From Temnothorax longispinosus (taxonomy: Eukaryota > Arthropoda > Insecta > Hymenoptera > Formicidae), in the NCBI RefSeq assembly GCF_030848805.1, contig NC_092363.1, positions 10,049,386 to 10,113,385 of the forward strand: DNA of 64,000 bases, given 5' to 3'. Below are positions 23,724 to 34,812 of this stretch, one piece after another. Position numbers and translations under genes: made by a program. The notes beneath the pieces were generated by a model, which saw only the letters and a program-made list of their open reading frames with translations, ran no database searches and was not told the origin of the DNA. Within the stretch, counting starts at the first letter, position 1. Each line of letters opens with the position of its first letter.

Positions 23724-26700
23724 TTTGTTTTGTTTAAGGCAAAACGACCGCAATAATGCACGGTCACTCTGAACCTTTAACGATATTGCAAGGTGGTTTA
23801 CTGTCGGTGTTCGCAGCTAACACCCTGGAAGTGCTTGAAAGGAGCTGTCTAGCAGCTCTCACTCTACTAATCATGCACACTCACATTCTCACTCGTCCGC
23901 TGATGCGGAGGCACCCAACTCTACGTGCCACCCCAACGTGCACCACTAATCGCGGTTACGTTCTGCCCCGGCACATAACGGGTTGTTATTCCGTTAAATC
24001 TCTTCCAATTAAGCCATGAGCCCCAGAGGACACGAGTCGTAAGCGTACGCAGTTGGGCAGGTGTTAGGCCCAGACTACGCAGCTCACCCTCGCTCCTAGG
24101 GCTCCAGACACCTCGCCATGAGATCGTAATGGCGGTGAAACGGACTCACGCGGCACTCCTGTGCGCTCCGCCACCCGGTCCACTAGATCATTACAGGATC
24201 GGTACTTCTCCACCTTGCGCTCATATGACACCTCTAACGCAGTTTCACTGGATACTACTTGCGCGTCTACGACCACTGCCTTATCACCATTAGCAATGGT
24301 CAGGTCGGGCCGCCTCAGGCCGGCAGAGGTCGAATAGGCTAACTCCGCATCGACATGCCATCCCTTCTGCTGAAAGAAGCCACCGACTCGACGACAAAGG
24401 TCGTTATGCCGTAGGATTCCTTCGTAGGATTCCAGTGCGCCGGCGTCTCGATATCGGGACAACCAGCACGACAGCGAACCTCGCGCCCATCACGACCTCG
24501 GGAGACTCTCGCTCTAGACGGAATACAGTTGGCCCGTATGTGATGATAGTGCACGTAGTCGGCTCCGGGAATGAGGTCGGCTCCCGCCGACACCCAGTGT
24601 GAACTCAGCTTCGACGTTTCCGCCTCTTTGAGCCCGTTCCCATCACACGACTCGCGCAACCAGGCTGCACACTGTTGTCTAAGCTCAGCGGTCGTAAGTA
24701 CCCTGTTGCCCCGGATGCGCATTTGGTTCTCACACCAAACCAGCCGCCTAGCCACAAATTTGGTTTCGGCGGCGGCGCGCGCCGCGGGCAGAGTGCTGCG
24801 ACACAACCGCTGTAGTCGGTCAAACTTCAGAATAGGGATTAGAGTCTTGAGTAAAGGCAAACCAAGCCCGCCACTTTGTATCGGCGCATGAAAGTATCCA
24901 GCAGGAACATCATGGGGAAATCGCAACCACTATCCAGCGGTGATAATAACGTGGCAGGAGAAAGTCACGCAAAAGCCTCAGTCGCTGTTGCAGCTTCAAA
25001 GGCGCCTTAGTGAGTAGCTCGATGGAATGAGCTAGGGGCGGATTATTAGCGAATTCCCTAGCACCTTCATACATGCAGCCCAGGTACGCCTAAATATCGA
25101 CAGGGGATCTTTGCGGAATCAGCGCTCCCCTCACGGTGAAGTAAGGTGTTGTGTCAATTTTCACCTTTTTGTCTCTACCGGACGCCACCATGGACAGCAC
25201 CCCCGTATTCTTTGCGTTGATTGTTAGTCCATTGCGCGCAAAAGCAGCCTGAAGTCCTGTCAAGTTCTCCTGCAGACCGGACCTGATAGAGGCAAGAAGC
25301 ACAATGTCGTCTGCGTAGCCTAAGACGCTGATCAGTTCGTCTCCTAACTGATAGCCAACATCCTCCGAGAGAATTGCTAGTGCTTTATCCACGACCAGAT
25401 TGAACAGTAGCGGCGATAACGGATCACCCTGTCTTACGCCACGGCCGATCTTGATGGCCGATACATTACCGGTGACGGATCCTATCACCGTTTGCGCATC
25501 CGAATAGACGGCCCTGATGTATACTCTCTAAACTCCCAAGGGAGCTCCAGTTCTGCGAGAGTCTTATGTATAGCTGGGTGCGAGACCGTGTCAAATGCCT
25601 TCGACAGGTCAACGCACGCCAGATGTAATGTCCGACACCGCCTCCGGGCATCACCGAGCACGGCGAACAGGACTGTGACGTTCTCACACACCCCATCCAC
25701 CGGCCGGAAACTTCTTTGGCGAGTGTCGAACACGTCCAGGGCCGCTAAACGTTTGGCAAGAATTTTGTGGAAGTCTCACCACTACTAATCCTATGCTGAG
25801 AGGTCGGTATTCCGCCGGTGATGGCCGGTCGGACATCCCTCCCTTCTCCAGAAATACAGTTCTAGTTGTGGCGATCGACGAGGGTACCGTTCTTGCCAGG
25901 AGCAGCAGATTGAACAGAAGCGCACGGAGAACAAGAGGAACAACGTTCCACATCCTCGGCGTAATCTGGTCTAATCCGGGCGCCGTACCAGTCTTGATCG
26001 AAATTCTTCAAACCTTGATAGGTTTTATAGGATCCCAGAGCGAGGCCTTATCCGCCACCCGAGGTGGGCCAGTGGCGGCGCCCTCACCTAGGCCTTCGAG
26101 ATGAATCCCTCTGGCTGTCGGTGGACGGCTCCGGCTAGTACGCGCTACCTGCCCCGCCACCCCGTACGACTCGCGCAAGGCTGTCATGTCTCCATCCGTG
26201 TCACTGGACGTCTCCATCACGGGACGCCAGTACCCGTCGAATTCGACAGCGGACGGTCGCTCACGTGCCGAGTCGCCCCCGAGGACGAGCGATAGGCAGG
26301 CCTTTGGGTTCTTCTTATAGAGAGTCTGCACGTGTGCATATTCTCTCTTTCTTTTCTGCTTCCTACTCTCTTTTGTGTTAGAAGGATTGCGCTGCTTCGT
26401 CGAGGCGCGCTGTAGAGGGCGCACAGCTGACGGCGGGAAGATCAAGACCAGCCATCTCTCGATGGCCTGGACGTCGACCACCCCCGTCAGTAGAGCATCT
26501 CTCGCGATGCCAACGAGAGTATCAGCCTGATAGCTACGGAACGCTGAGCTCTGCTCTGTGAGCTGGTTGATAATGTCCCGCAGCCTCTGAGATCTTTGCT
26601 CAGGGGAAGGCTGATGTGCGCTTGGATCAACAATGTCAGACTCTATGGTCGCAGGGCCGGCAGCAGCTCCTATCATCGCCGCGCCGTCCCTATCGCCCTC

Positions 26701-27650
26701 ATCGATGCCAACCGCGTTTCGCGATTGCAGCTCTTGGCAGAAGACTCTAACCATCTCGCGATAAGCCTCTTGTCGACGCTTACCCTTGATAGCTTCGAGA
26801 CTCCTATGGGGGAACTTATTCTGCAGATGATGATTCATGAAGATAATTCCCCCCGGCTAAGGTGGCTGAAGCCTCAGCGCGAGCCATGAGCCTGACCTCC
26901 TACACTGACCAACGTGCTTTTACGCGCTCGACATCCACCGCGCTGTTGGCCACCACTGTGGACCTTAGTAACATCCAGACTTAGACCACGCATGGTCTGG
27001 AACTCCCTTGGACAAAACTCACAGCCATATGCTTCTGTCCCTTCTGTGATTTCGGACATGGCTCTACTCCTAGTACGCGACGGGCCAGCTACGACCCCGT
27101 CAGGTACCTCCGCACCAACGGCACTATCGCTTGCGCATCTTGCACGCAGTACCCGGGCCATCCGAGAACCCGGGGGTTTGACATTCATACGTGGACCTTC
27201 CATAAATTTACTGCGTGTAGGGGAGCAAACGGATTGACAACCGAGAGTTCCCCAGATAACCGTGCCCTTTCTTGGACCCACAACTCACCATGGACATCGG
27301 TACTTGGGCCTGTATTGCTACAGACCCTTCGGGGCGCACCTAGGTCGCCATACCACCAACTTGGTTACTGCAGCGCGCGTACCGGTCGGACGGCGTCGGA
27401 CCCAGAGCAAGCTCTATGGGACCAAGCCGCACCGAACCGAAGCAACACCTTACACAGCGTTCCAGCGAGACCTCGAGGAGGAGGGTTGGTATGACTTGAC
27501 CGGGAGAGGCTATGTATTCGCATCACCAGCCCAAGTAACCTTCTCTAACCCCAGGTCCAAAGAGACTTGTATGAGAATCAAGGGCCTGAGAGAGCCAGAC
27601 TCTCTTAAGTGAGGTATCTCCCTTAATTTTATTTATGGCCTAAAGCTACA
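23724..27650 (-). pseudogene. R2 non-LTR retrotransposon at its canonical 28S site, decayed
   Basis: Length is 3.93 kb. On the minus strand, an N-terminal C2H2-like zinc finger lies at 27023-26958 (CEFCPREFQTM...), with the first histidine replaced by aspartate. The R2 linker follows (FPHRSLEAIKGKRR near 26800; QTLYKKNPKACL near 26310). The reverse transcriptase shows ACVDLSKAFDTVSH (about 25630), RGVRQGDPLSPLLFN (about 25435) and catalytic YADD at 25317-25306. A C-terminal CRAGCPDIETPAH knuckle lies at about 24480. The restriction-like endonuclease lies at about 24360-24180, with RPDLTI and VVDAQVV as its PD...D motif. The 3' UTR runs to an A-rich end at 23724. At least four frame changes disable it. 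It inserts precisely between the two 28S fragments. Confidence 0.92.
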
Positions 27651-27662
27651 CTTAAGAGAGTT

Positions 27663-27701
<39 letters not shown>

Positions 27702-27702
27702 T

Positions 27703-27742
<40 letters not shown>
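27651..27742 (-). pseudogene. 28S rRNA gene fragment, 5' side of the R2 target
   Basis: On the minus strand, CAATGTGATTTCTGCCCAG, then GTCAACGTGAA, GCGCGGGTAAACGGCGG and GAGTAACTATAACTCTCTTAAG form the conserved 28S sequence ending at the R2 cleavage site. Identity stops sharply at CAATGTG: beyond 27742 the sequence no longer matches 28S. A 13-base inverted repeat of the junction (ACTCTCTTAAGTG) occurs at about 27599-27611, inside the R2 5' end. Confidence 0.92.
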
Positions 27743-27970
27743 AATACAGAAATATTTAACAGTCGCGTCGAAGCACGACCAACGAAATAACGTTGTCAGT
27801 TATTGGTGTAAGTACATAATATACATTCTAAATCATGATTGTAGAAATATCTCGGTAATGACACGGTGAAAAGAAAACAAATGTATTTTCTATTTAAAAG
27901 TTCAATATGCCTTGTCTTTTATTTCTAAGAGAGACAAAGAGTTAATTAAAATGTACGTACAAAAAAACAG
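27743..27970. other. AT-rich spacer or intron, no gene seen
   Basis: Between the 28S fragment and the VTA1-like exon there is no coding sequence. Its end (TACAAAAAAACAG) works as a splice acceptor for the exon at 27971. Confidence 0.5.
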
Positions 27971-28385
27971 GTCGCCTGTATGCTCTTCAAACTGGATTGA
28001 AATTGTCCATTAAGACATCGGCGGAGACTAATTTTTTATTAAAGTTGATGGACTGGTTGGAAGCAACGAAGAAAGAACTGCATGACAACGAAGCTATTAC
28101 TAACGATGTGGCCGCTCAAGCGCATTTAGAAAATTGGGCCCTGAAGCTCTTTTTATATGCCGATAAGAACGATAGGGCTGCAAATTTTTCCAAGAATGTA
28201 CTACAGAGCTTTTATACCGCTCAGATATTGTACGATGTGTTGCCGCTGTTTGGAGAATTGAGCGTGGAAGTGGCACAAAATTGGAAGTACGCTCAATGGA
28301 AAGCAGTTTATCTCAACAATTGTTTCACAAATAGAGAAACTCCGGTGCCAGGGCCAATGAAAGAAGCAGATGATGATAGTTTTTA

Positions 28386-29798
28386 TTAGGTTGGCAACTA
28401 AGTTCCCGCCGTTTTTTTAAATTTTGTAAAAGTTTATTTTTCAATAAAAATTAACAACTAATTAATCAATAATGTATTCTCCCTTGTTGTTTACAACTTC
28501 TTCCCAACGTTCAACAAGATGTTCAATTCCTCGTTGGTAGAAATCACCCGGTCTCGACTCGAAAAATTCATCCAACCAAACTCAATTCTCATCACTCTCA
28601 ATTCTGCATCAGTATTGAACGAAACTCCGCGCATAGCATTTGAAAGAGATCGAAAGAGGTGGAAATCCGTTGGTGCCAAATCGGGAGAGTACGGCGGGTG
28701 CGGCAGCACTTCCCAGCCATGCGTTTGAATGGCTTCTTTGGTCATATTGGCGATATCGCCAATATGAGGACGGGCGTTGTCGTGCAGCAAAAGAACTCCA
28801 TGCTGCCGATTAGGTCTTTTCTCTTGAATAGCCGTTGAGTCGTTCCATTTGTTGAACATAGAGTTCCGCGTTGACTGTTTGGTTCCGTTCAAGCAATTCG
28901 TAATGAATAATCCCTTTCCAGTCCCACCATACGCACAACATCGTTTTACGCGGATGAAGTTCTTGTTTCAAGCGCGGTGTCGCTCGTTTATCGGGGCTAA
29001 GCCATTGCTTGCGCTGCTTCATATTGATGTACAGGCACCATTTTTCGTCGCCAGTAACGATTCGGTAAAGAAAACGTTGCTTGTGTCCATGAGTTGAGCG
29101 GTGACGAGCAAGCAAACCAGCGGAGATTGTGGCTCGTTGATTTTTGTTATTGTCACTTAAAGCATGCGGAACCCATGCTCCACACTTCTGAACCTTTCCC
29201 ATCGAGTGAAGATGCTTCTCTATAGCAGTGTGAGAGCATTTCATTTTCTTTGCCAGTTCCCTTGTCGTTTGACGCGAATTTTCGTGCAAAAGTTGGTTTA
29301 ATCGCTCTTCATCGAACTCAACTGGACGGCCAGAACGAGGTGCGCCTTTGAGGTTAAAATTTCCATTTTTGAACTTGGCATACCAATCACGAACGGTTCT
29401 TTCAGCTATGGCACCCGCTCCATACACAGCACAAATGTCGCGAGCAGCTTTTGCGGCCTTAGAACCTTGATTAAAAGCAAAAAGAAGGAAGTGTCGAAAA
29501 TGCTCATTTTTCTCAACTTGACATTCTATTTTAATGATCTGAAAAAAACAAAACATAGACAAATAACGTGCGGAATGTTCCTCTCTAAAAAAAGGCGTGC
29601 AAAGTCGGTACTCAAATATATCGCTTTTATAGTTCCCTCTTTTCCGCGATGCCGATTGGTTCTCTCGCTGTGCTTACTTCATGAGCAGCTGTCATTGTAT
29701 ATGTGTGTAATGTAAAAGCTTAATAGCGCGTGCGAAGCGCGCGTCTGTAGTGTCTAGTAACATTTAAAAAAACGGCGGGAACTTAGTTGCCAACCTAA
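28386..29798 (-). mobile_element. Mariner transposon, 1413 bp
   Basis: The inverted ends TTAGGTTGGCAACTAAGTTC and GAACTTAGTTGCCAACCTAA are flanked by TA at 28384-28385 and 29799-29800. The length is typical of mariner. It sits inside an intron of the VTA1-like gene, in antisense orientation to it. Confidence 0.93.
28491..29562 (-). pseudogene. Mariner transposase (D,D34D type), frameshifted
   Basis: The frame from 29562 shows the helix-turn-helix region (KAARDICAVYGAGAIAERTV, then RSGRPVEFDEERL) and the first catalytic aspartate in VTGDEKW (about 29060). It is lost near 28860. A second frame carries the second aspartate in HDNARPH (about 28780) and the third in YSPDLAPTDFHLFRSL (about 28690). 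The last 40 or so codons are again frameshifted near 28575, where WLDEFF-like sequence is expected. All three catalytic residues survive, so decay is recent, but this copy cannot make a full protein. Confidence 0.88.
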
Positions 29799-30286
29799 TA
29801 TTAATGCGTCGAATGACAACGATTGTAAATATTGGGTGTTTAGCCTCACAAATTTGTCAAATTCTAATGAACATTTTATGACCATCAGATGAGCCTGAAT
29901 CAAGTGTAAATCCTGGAAGTCCTAAGGATAATACTTTGCTAGACATTCCGTCTGCTCCTGTAAATTCGCCAACTACAAGAACGCAGTTGTTTGAATCAGA
30001 AGATGATAAGTATAAAACAGAAAATAAGTCCTGTAATGTAAATTGATATATTTACAAATGAGATAAAATGAATAAGTCTGGGAACACAAAAATGTGAAAT
30101 AATCATTTTATTTCGAACACAATACAATTTGTAGGTGGTGCCAAGTTGACGGTTGAACAAATTAGCAAGGTTCAAAAAATGATCAAATGAGCAAGCAGTG
30201 CATTGGATTATGATGATGTAGCTACTTCTGTAATGAATCTTCGGAAAGCTCTGCATCTTTTAACTACTGGTCAGGAATCCGCATAG

Positions 30287-30949
30287 ATGAAATGGATAGA
30301 AAATGCGTTCAGTAATGTCTTATAATTAATTATGTTGAATTTGATGCCTGTATCGCGCGTAATGCCCAGTAAAAGATATTTTACTAATATTTCACAACTC
30401 TTGGGTACGAATAATAGAAGCAATAAGAGGGTGGTTACAATTAGCTAGTCAAATTAACCTCCATGCACATGGTGTACTTAAATAAAAATAGAAATTGTTG
30501 CAGTGTTTTCCAGATTGCAACTATTGTTGTCCAAGATGAAAGATGTATAGTTAGAGTTTCATTATATATTATTGAAACTACTTTAAGAGTATTAATATTC
30601 ATTTTAATAAAAGCTTTAGCATCGCTATTTTGTTTTCTAATTATTATTAATGAAACATTTTTGCGAGAAATCATTGTTATTTTACTAAATAAATAACGAA
30701 AAATGAACATTTAAATGGTACAAATTAGTTATTTTGGAATTGTATGATTGTCTTAACTGTTATATAAATAGAGAGAGATAATTTCTTTGATCCAGAGAAT
30801 ATCATTTTAGATCCATAGGCACGCCGTCGTGCGTACGCGCGTATGCGCGCGTTGTCGCACCTCGCCTCGCGATAACGCGCGGCCATTCGCGGCAGCGCAA
30901 CCGCGCGACGACGAGCGTCTACGATACGTTGCGTTGAGCAACGATGATC
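30287..30949. other. Downstream region, no gene seen
   Basis: AT-rich sequence follows the VTA1-like stop, then a GC-rich, CGCG-laden block at about 30815-30930. Open frames at 30441-30710 (minus) and 30463-30696 (plus) overlap and carry no domain signature. Confidence 0.4.
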
Positions 30950-31095
30950 GCGTTCAGGAAACACAACTGTTGAGTGAGCGCTCATTATGATTGGTTCTTA
31001 CACTTAGATCCAGAGAAAAACCAAAGGTAAGAACCAATCATATTAAAGAATCACTGACCGCTCACTCAACAGTTGTGTTTCCTGAATGCGGCCGA
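30950..31095. mobile_element. Hairpin MITE
   Basis: TTCAGGAAACACAACTGTTG and TGATTGGTTCTTAC at the left are mirrored at 31025-31090. The right arm carries about 12 extra bases (AAAGAATCACTGA). A partial relative of this arm is seen at about 31830-31875 (TTCTTTAATATGATTGGTTC), so a further copy flanked the next MITEs. Confidence 0.65.
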
Positions 31096-31276
31096 TGTGA
31101 TGAGCAACGGTCAGATGAGCGATGATGATAACTTTGATGCACAAATCCGACGACAGAAAACGAGATGTTTGTCGTGGTCATGGAAGCAAAAATAACGCAG
31201 AGGAAAACGTAAGTCGTGACAAAGCTATTGTATACATATGTATGTCCATACAATAGCTTTTTATGATTAATAGCTT

Positions 31277-31434
31277 AAGCAGGGCACATACACTTTTCGT
31301 AGAACGTAACAGTAAGGTTTTGACTAATCGTGTTGTTCTTACTTCTACGGTTACAGACGGCCGAATCGAGCAACGCGATTGGTCGAAACCTTACTGTTAC
31401 GTGTTACGTTCTACGAAAAGTGTGTGTCCTGCTT
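31277..31434. mobile_element. Hairpin MITE, about 158 bp
   Basis: The arms of about 58 bases start AAGCAGGGCACATACAC and end GTGTGTGTCCTGCTT, with near-perfect pairing through CTTTTCGTAGAACGTAACAG. A smaller hairpin (AAGCTATTGTAT / ATACAATAGCTT) lies just upstream at about 31222-31259. The overlapping open frames are palindrome artefacts. Confidence 0.65.
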
Positions 31435-31699
31435 TACGTGTCTCACTGCTTCTTCTTATTTGCGAATGGCACTCGATCTCGAGTTGGATTTGATGTAACT
31501 ACCGCCAACGACCACCAACGACCAACTACCGTGTCTCTCTGCTTTATAACATCAAAAATCGCCTTTTACCACGTGGAAGAAAAACAAATGTGAAATGCAA
31601 TTTACTTTGTGGCGCCTTTCCTTTTGTGGTGCATAGGATTGATTGGTTGATCAGAAAATATTTATAAAATGGTAACATTGGGCACGTTCAGCAGACAAA

Positions 31700-31819
31700 G
31701 GGAGCTTTCCAGCAAGTGATACAAGTCGACACAAGTATCGTTTTATCTTTGTTACTCATTGCCAAAAAAAAGATAGAACGATGCTTGTGTCGATTTGTGT
31801 CACTTGCTGGAAAACTCCC
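31700..31819. mobile_element. Hairpin MITE, about 120 bp
   Basis: GGGAGCTTTCCAGCAAGTG is mirrored by CACTTGCTGGAAAACTCCC, with pairing continuing through CGACACAAG and CGTTTTATCTTT. There is no coding capacity. Confidence 0.65.
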
Positions 31820-31998
31820 AAAGCAGGATCAGTGAGCGTTCAATAATTCTTTAATATGATTGGTTCTGCCTTTAAGCCGGTTCTGCAATACGTCGCAAAC
31901 GATGGCAACTGATACTAGTTGAAAAGTGTTATTTTCACGTTGCGTTTTTAGCATTAATCACGTTAGAATGCGATTATGCCTTATATTGCAAAATATAT

Positions 31999-32252
31999 AC
32001 AGGGTATAAAACTAAAGGTGTTACAGACTATTATTTCTAAAACTACCCAGGGAGAACAGAAAGTCACAAGTCACAATAAAATCAAAATTATGTCAAAATG
32101 ATGGTAAAATGATCAAAAATCGTCATTTTGCAGTCATTTTGACATCATTTTGACTTTATTGTGACTTGCTGTGCTACTTGGGTAAGCAAATTATGAAATT
32201 TATATTTTCTTAGAAATAATAATCTGTAACACCTTTAGCTTTACAATCTGTA
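31999..32252. mobile_element. Hairpin MITE containing a second hairpin MITE
   Basis: The outer arms pair (CTAAAGGTGTTACAGACTAT with its mirror, at about 32012-32042 and 32205-32240). The inner 32045-32183 element separates them. Confidence 0.55.
32045..32183. mobile_element. Inner hairpin MITE of the CCCA...AGCACAG family
   Basis: It starts CCCAGGGAGAACAG and ends with a sequence whose reverse complement is CCCAAGTAGCACAGC. The arms extend through GTCACAATAAA. These ends resemble those of the small MITE at 34792/42941 (CCCAGATAGCACAG), so the two probably share a family. Confidence 0.5.
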
Positions 32253-32310
32253 CATACATACTGTTTGTAAGATATACTCTTTATAAGACTAGTTAGAAGA
32301 GGATGCGTAA

Positions 32311-33330
32311 CACTACAAAATGCATGATATCAGTACCAAATTACCTTTTTCAAAACAGGTAAAAAAAAGGCGCTAAGTACACGCGTGGTTGTTACCTCGA
32401 AAAAAAAAAAACTAAGTGGTAGTATCATTAATTTTAAATTAAAAAATAAATAAAATCTATTCTAACCTAGGTGGTAGTAGCTTTAATTTTTCTTAACAAA
32501 ATTATTATATTACAAAATTGTTACTTTATTCAATCCAAGTGATATCTACCTCAAAAAAACTTAAGGAGTCATGCCTAGTTGGAAGTGCATGATTTTCGGG
32601 GATTTTTATAAGAAAGTCAATTTATTTTTTCTTACAACAAAATGTTGATATCAAAAGTACATATATTGAACAACATTCAGAATTTTTTTCTTTGAAAAAT
32701 ATTGTAAATTAAGGAAGTTACGGCCACTCCTGATTTTTCAGAGGTGTCGTGCGGTGACCACGATAACTCCAAGCCAAATCATTTGAAATCAAAAAACCAA
32801 AAAGATTCTGTTAGTATATGAATATATCTTGTTCGTGAACGAAGGGGGGTTTTTTTTTAATGAAAACTTTTTTTTTATTGAAGAAAAACGAAAAATTAAG
32901 AGCCCGAATAATTGCGTTTTTCCTTAAAACGGCCGCCATTTTGTCAAAAACTATTTTTTTTAAAAATTCTTTGTTCACGAACAAGATATATTCATATACT
33001 AACAGAATCTTTTTGGTTTTTTGATTTCAGATGATTTGGCTTGGAGTTATCGTGGTCACCGCACGACACCTCTGAAAAATCAGGAGTGGCTGTAACTTAA
33101 TTTGCAATATTTTTCAACGAAAAAATTCTGAATGTTGTTCAATATATGTACTTTTGATATCAACTTTTTGTTGTAAGAAAAAATAAATTAACTTTCTTAT
33201 AAAAATCCCCGAAAATCATGCCCTTCCAACTAGGCATGACCCCTTAAATAACAAGTGGTATCTATTTAAAAAAAATATGTGAAATCTTTTAATACTGCGC
33301 CAATTACAAAGAGAGAATATATATAGGTAT
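32311..33330. mobile_element. Relative of the large foldback element, interrupted by a piggyBac-type MITE
   Basis: ATGCGTAACACTAC at about 32304 leads into CCAAATTACC, GGCGCTAAGTACACGCG, GTTACCTCGAAAA and AGTGGTAGTATC, the same order of modules as the foldback at 8408. After the inserted MITE the family phrase resumes (AATAACAAGTGGTA at about 33247) and ends with CGCCAATTACA near 33302. It is much shorter than the 8408 copy. Confidence 0.6.
32565..33243. mobile_element. piggyBac-type palindromic MITE, 679 bp
   Basis: The ends GGAGTCATGCC and GGCATGACCCC are flanked by TTAA at 32561-32564 and 33244-33247. The inverted arms are about 300 bases and nearly perfect (for example GTTCGTGAACGAAG near 32835 against its mirror near 32980). 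The TTAA site interrupts a foldback-family phrase seen uninterrupted at 8600, confirming the insertion. Confidence 0.85.
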
Positions 33331-33359
33331 ATACATATATACACATCCCACACAGCACC

Positions 33360-33640
33360 GAAATATTTCAGAAAGCCTTCAAAAAGCCGTCAATGAAATA
33401 TGAAACTTTTCAAAAAAATATTTCATACATGTTTCAGATATGTTTCAGATATATAAAATGTCCGCCAAGCTGAGATATCATAAATGTTTTTTAATATTTC
33501 TGAAATGCTTCAGAAATATCTCTGAAATGCTTAAAGAAATACCTCTGAAATGCCTAAGAAATATGTCTGAAATGCTTCGAAAATATCTCTGAAATATTTC
33601 AGAAATATATGGGAAATATTTCAGATACTTTTTCTCATAT
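33360..33640. repeat. Degenerate short tandem repeat (TGAAATATTTCA family)
   Basis: TCTGAAATGCTT alternates with AGAAATATCTC at a period of about 20-25 bases, with at least eight recognisable units. The core TGAAATATTTCA is self-complementary. No gene is seen. Confidence 0.65.
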
Positions 33641-34244
33641 CAAATTGTTCCGGATCACCCTGTATAGGGGTGAATGATTTCACCTTCTGAATGATTTCAA
33701 TGTTACATTTCAATATTAATTTCCAAGTTATCTTTTGGAAAGCTTTCAATGATATATGATTTTGATAAAACGTTTCAGAAATACTTCTGAATAATTAGCG
33801 AAAGAATTATGTTCGACCAAACTGGCAAATTTTATTGTTCACAAAACGCTACGTTTTGACCGCAGATTTCTGTCCTTTTCAAGCGTATAGAAACTCATAA
33901 ATATTGTTAGTCAGACATAATGCCCAAACTACGCCGAATCTAAAAACTAAACATCAAAAATTGTGGCACGCAACAATAAGTATAAGTCCAAAAATAATTA
34001 TATAAATCAAGACTTACATATTTGTGCGTTAAATTTACAGAAGTAAAATACAATTTAAACGGCATTTTCGTTATTTGTTTATGTCGAAAGGCATGTAAGA
34101 GCCGTGCGTGGTAAAATTTTAACTGACGAGATCAGACAAGTAATAAACAAACCAACGACGTCAATATTAAAAGCCAGGGCGTGGAGAAGGAAACAGAGAA
34201 GAAGGAGATAGAATTACGTTTCTTTTATGATATGTTTGTAGAAA

Positions 34245-34410
34245 TGTAAAGATTGCAATGCTACGTATATTGGGCAGACAAAAAGACATTTGTGCACACG
34301 TCTCAAAGAACACCAGAACAATATCAGAAAACCGGCGAGCAAGCATTCTGTAGTGAGTGAACATCGAACATCCTGTGGGTATGATTTCGATTGGGGGAAG
34401 CCAGAAATAA
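34245..34410 (+). pseudogene. GIY-YIG endonuclease fragment of a Penelope-like element
   Basis: One frame reads CKDCNATYIGQTKRHL, then TRLKEHQNN, then VVSEHRTSCGYDFDWG. That is the zinc-associated CxxC, the YIG core and the ExH segment of Penelope endonucleases. It lacks a start codon, is only about 55 codons long, and is surrounded by stops. Confidence 0.75.
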
Positions 34411-34812
34411 ATGCATAAGAAGAGACAGATTAGAAAGAGGGAATTAACAAAGATGTTTTTTATTAAAAAATTTGACGACACCATTAATTTATAAAAGGAC
34501 ACGGAGAATCTTAACGCTCTCTACGAACATATCATAAAAGAAACGTAAGTCTATCTCCTTCTTCTCTGTTTCCCTCTCCACGCTCTGGCTTTTAATATTG
34601 ACGTTATTGGTTTGTTTATTACTTGTCTGTTCTTGATGTCAGTTAAAATTTTACCACCGCACGGCTCTGCCCACTTACATGCCCTTCGACATAAACGAAT
34701 AACGAAAATGCCGTTTAAATTGTATTTTACTTCTGTAAATTTAACGCACAAATATGTAAGTTTTGATTTATATAATTATTTTTGGACTTATCCCAGATAG
34801 CACAGTTGATCT

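Larger units (their letters stand above)
27971..30286 (+). pseudogene. Vta1: VTA1 (LIP5) homologue, intron-containing, with a premature stop
   Basis: VTA1 is the cofactor that stimulates the ESCRT disassembly ATPase VPS4 at endosomes. Three exons are visible: 27971-28378 (RLYALQTGLKL, LLKLMDWLEATKKEL, NEAITNDVAAQAHLENWAL), 29889-30032 (EPESSVNPGSPKDNTLLDIP) and 30135-30286 (SSALDYDDVATSVMNLRKAL). The first covers most of the N-terminal MIT-like helical domain; the last is the C-terminal VTA domain, ending at TAG 30284-30286. Splice phases agree across the first junction. The N-terminal exon is not seen. An in-frame TGA near 30187, inside the conserved C-terminal domain (before ASSALDYDD, where relatives have tryptophan or another aromatic), would truncate the protein. 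A mariner occupies the first intron 7 bases from the donor. Retained introns rule out a processed copy. It is either a duplicated pseudogene or a host gene with an inactivating allele. Confidence 0.75.

Noticed and set aside
24571..24891. Plus-strand proteins across the R2 region (also 25492-25788, 26914-27237, 27262-27612)
   Set aside because: They are shadows of the GC-rich R2 coding sequence on the minus strand or its 5' leader.
23571..27742. A working 28S rRNA gene
   Set aside because: Only 92 and 153 bp remain, with substitutions at universally conserved positions, and an R2 sits between them.
27971..30286. Processed VTA1 retrocopy
   Set aside because: Introns with usable splice sites separate the exons, so it did not come from spliced mRNA.
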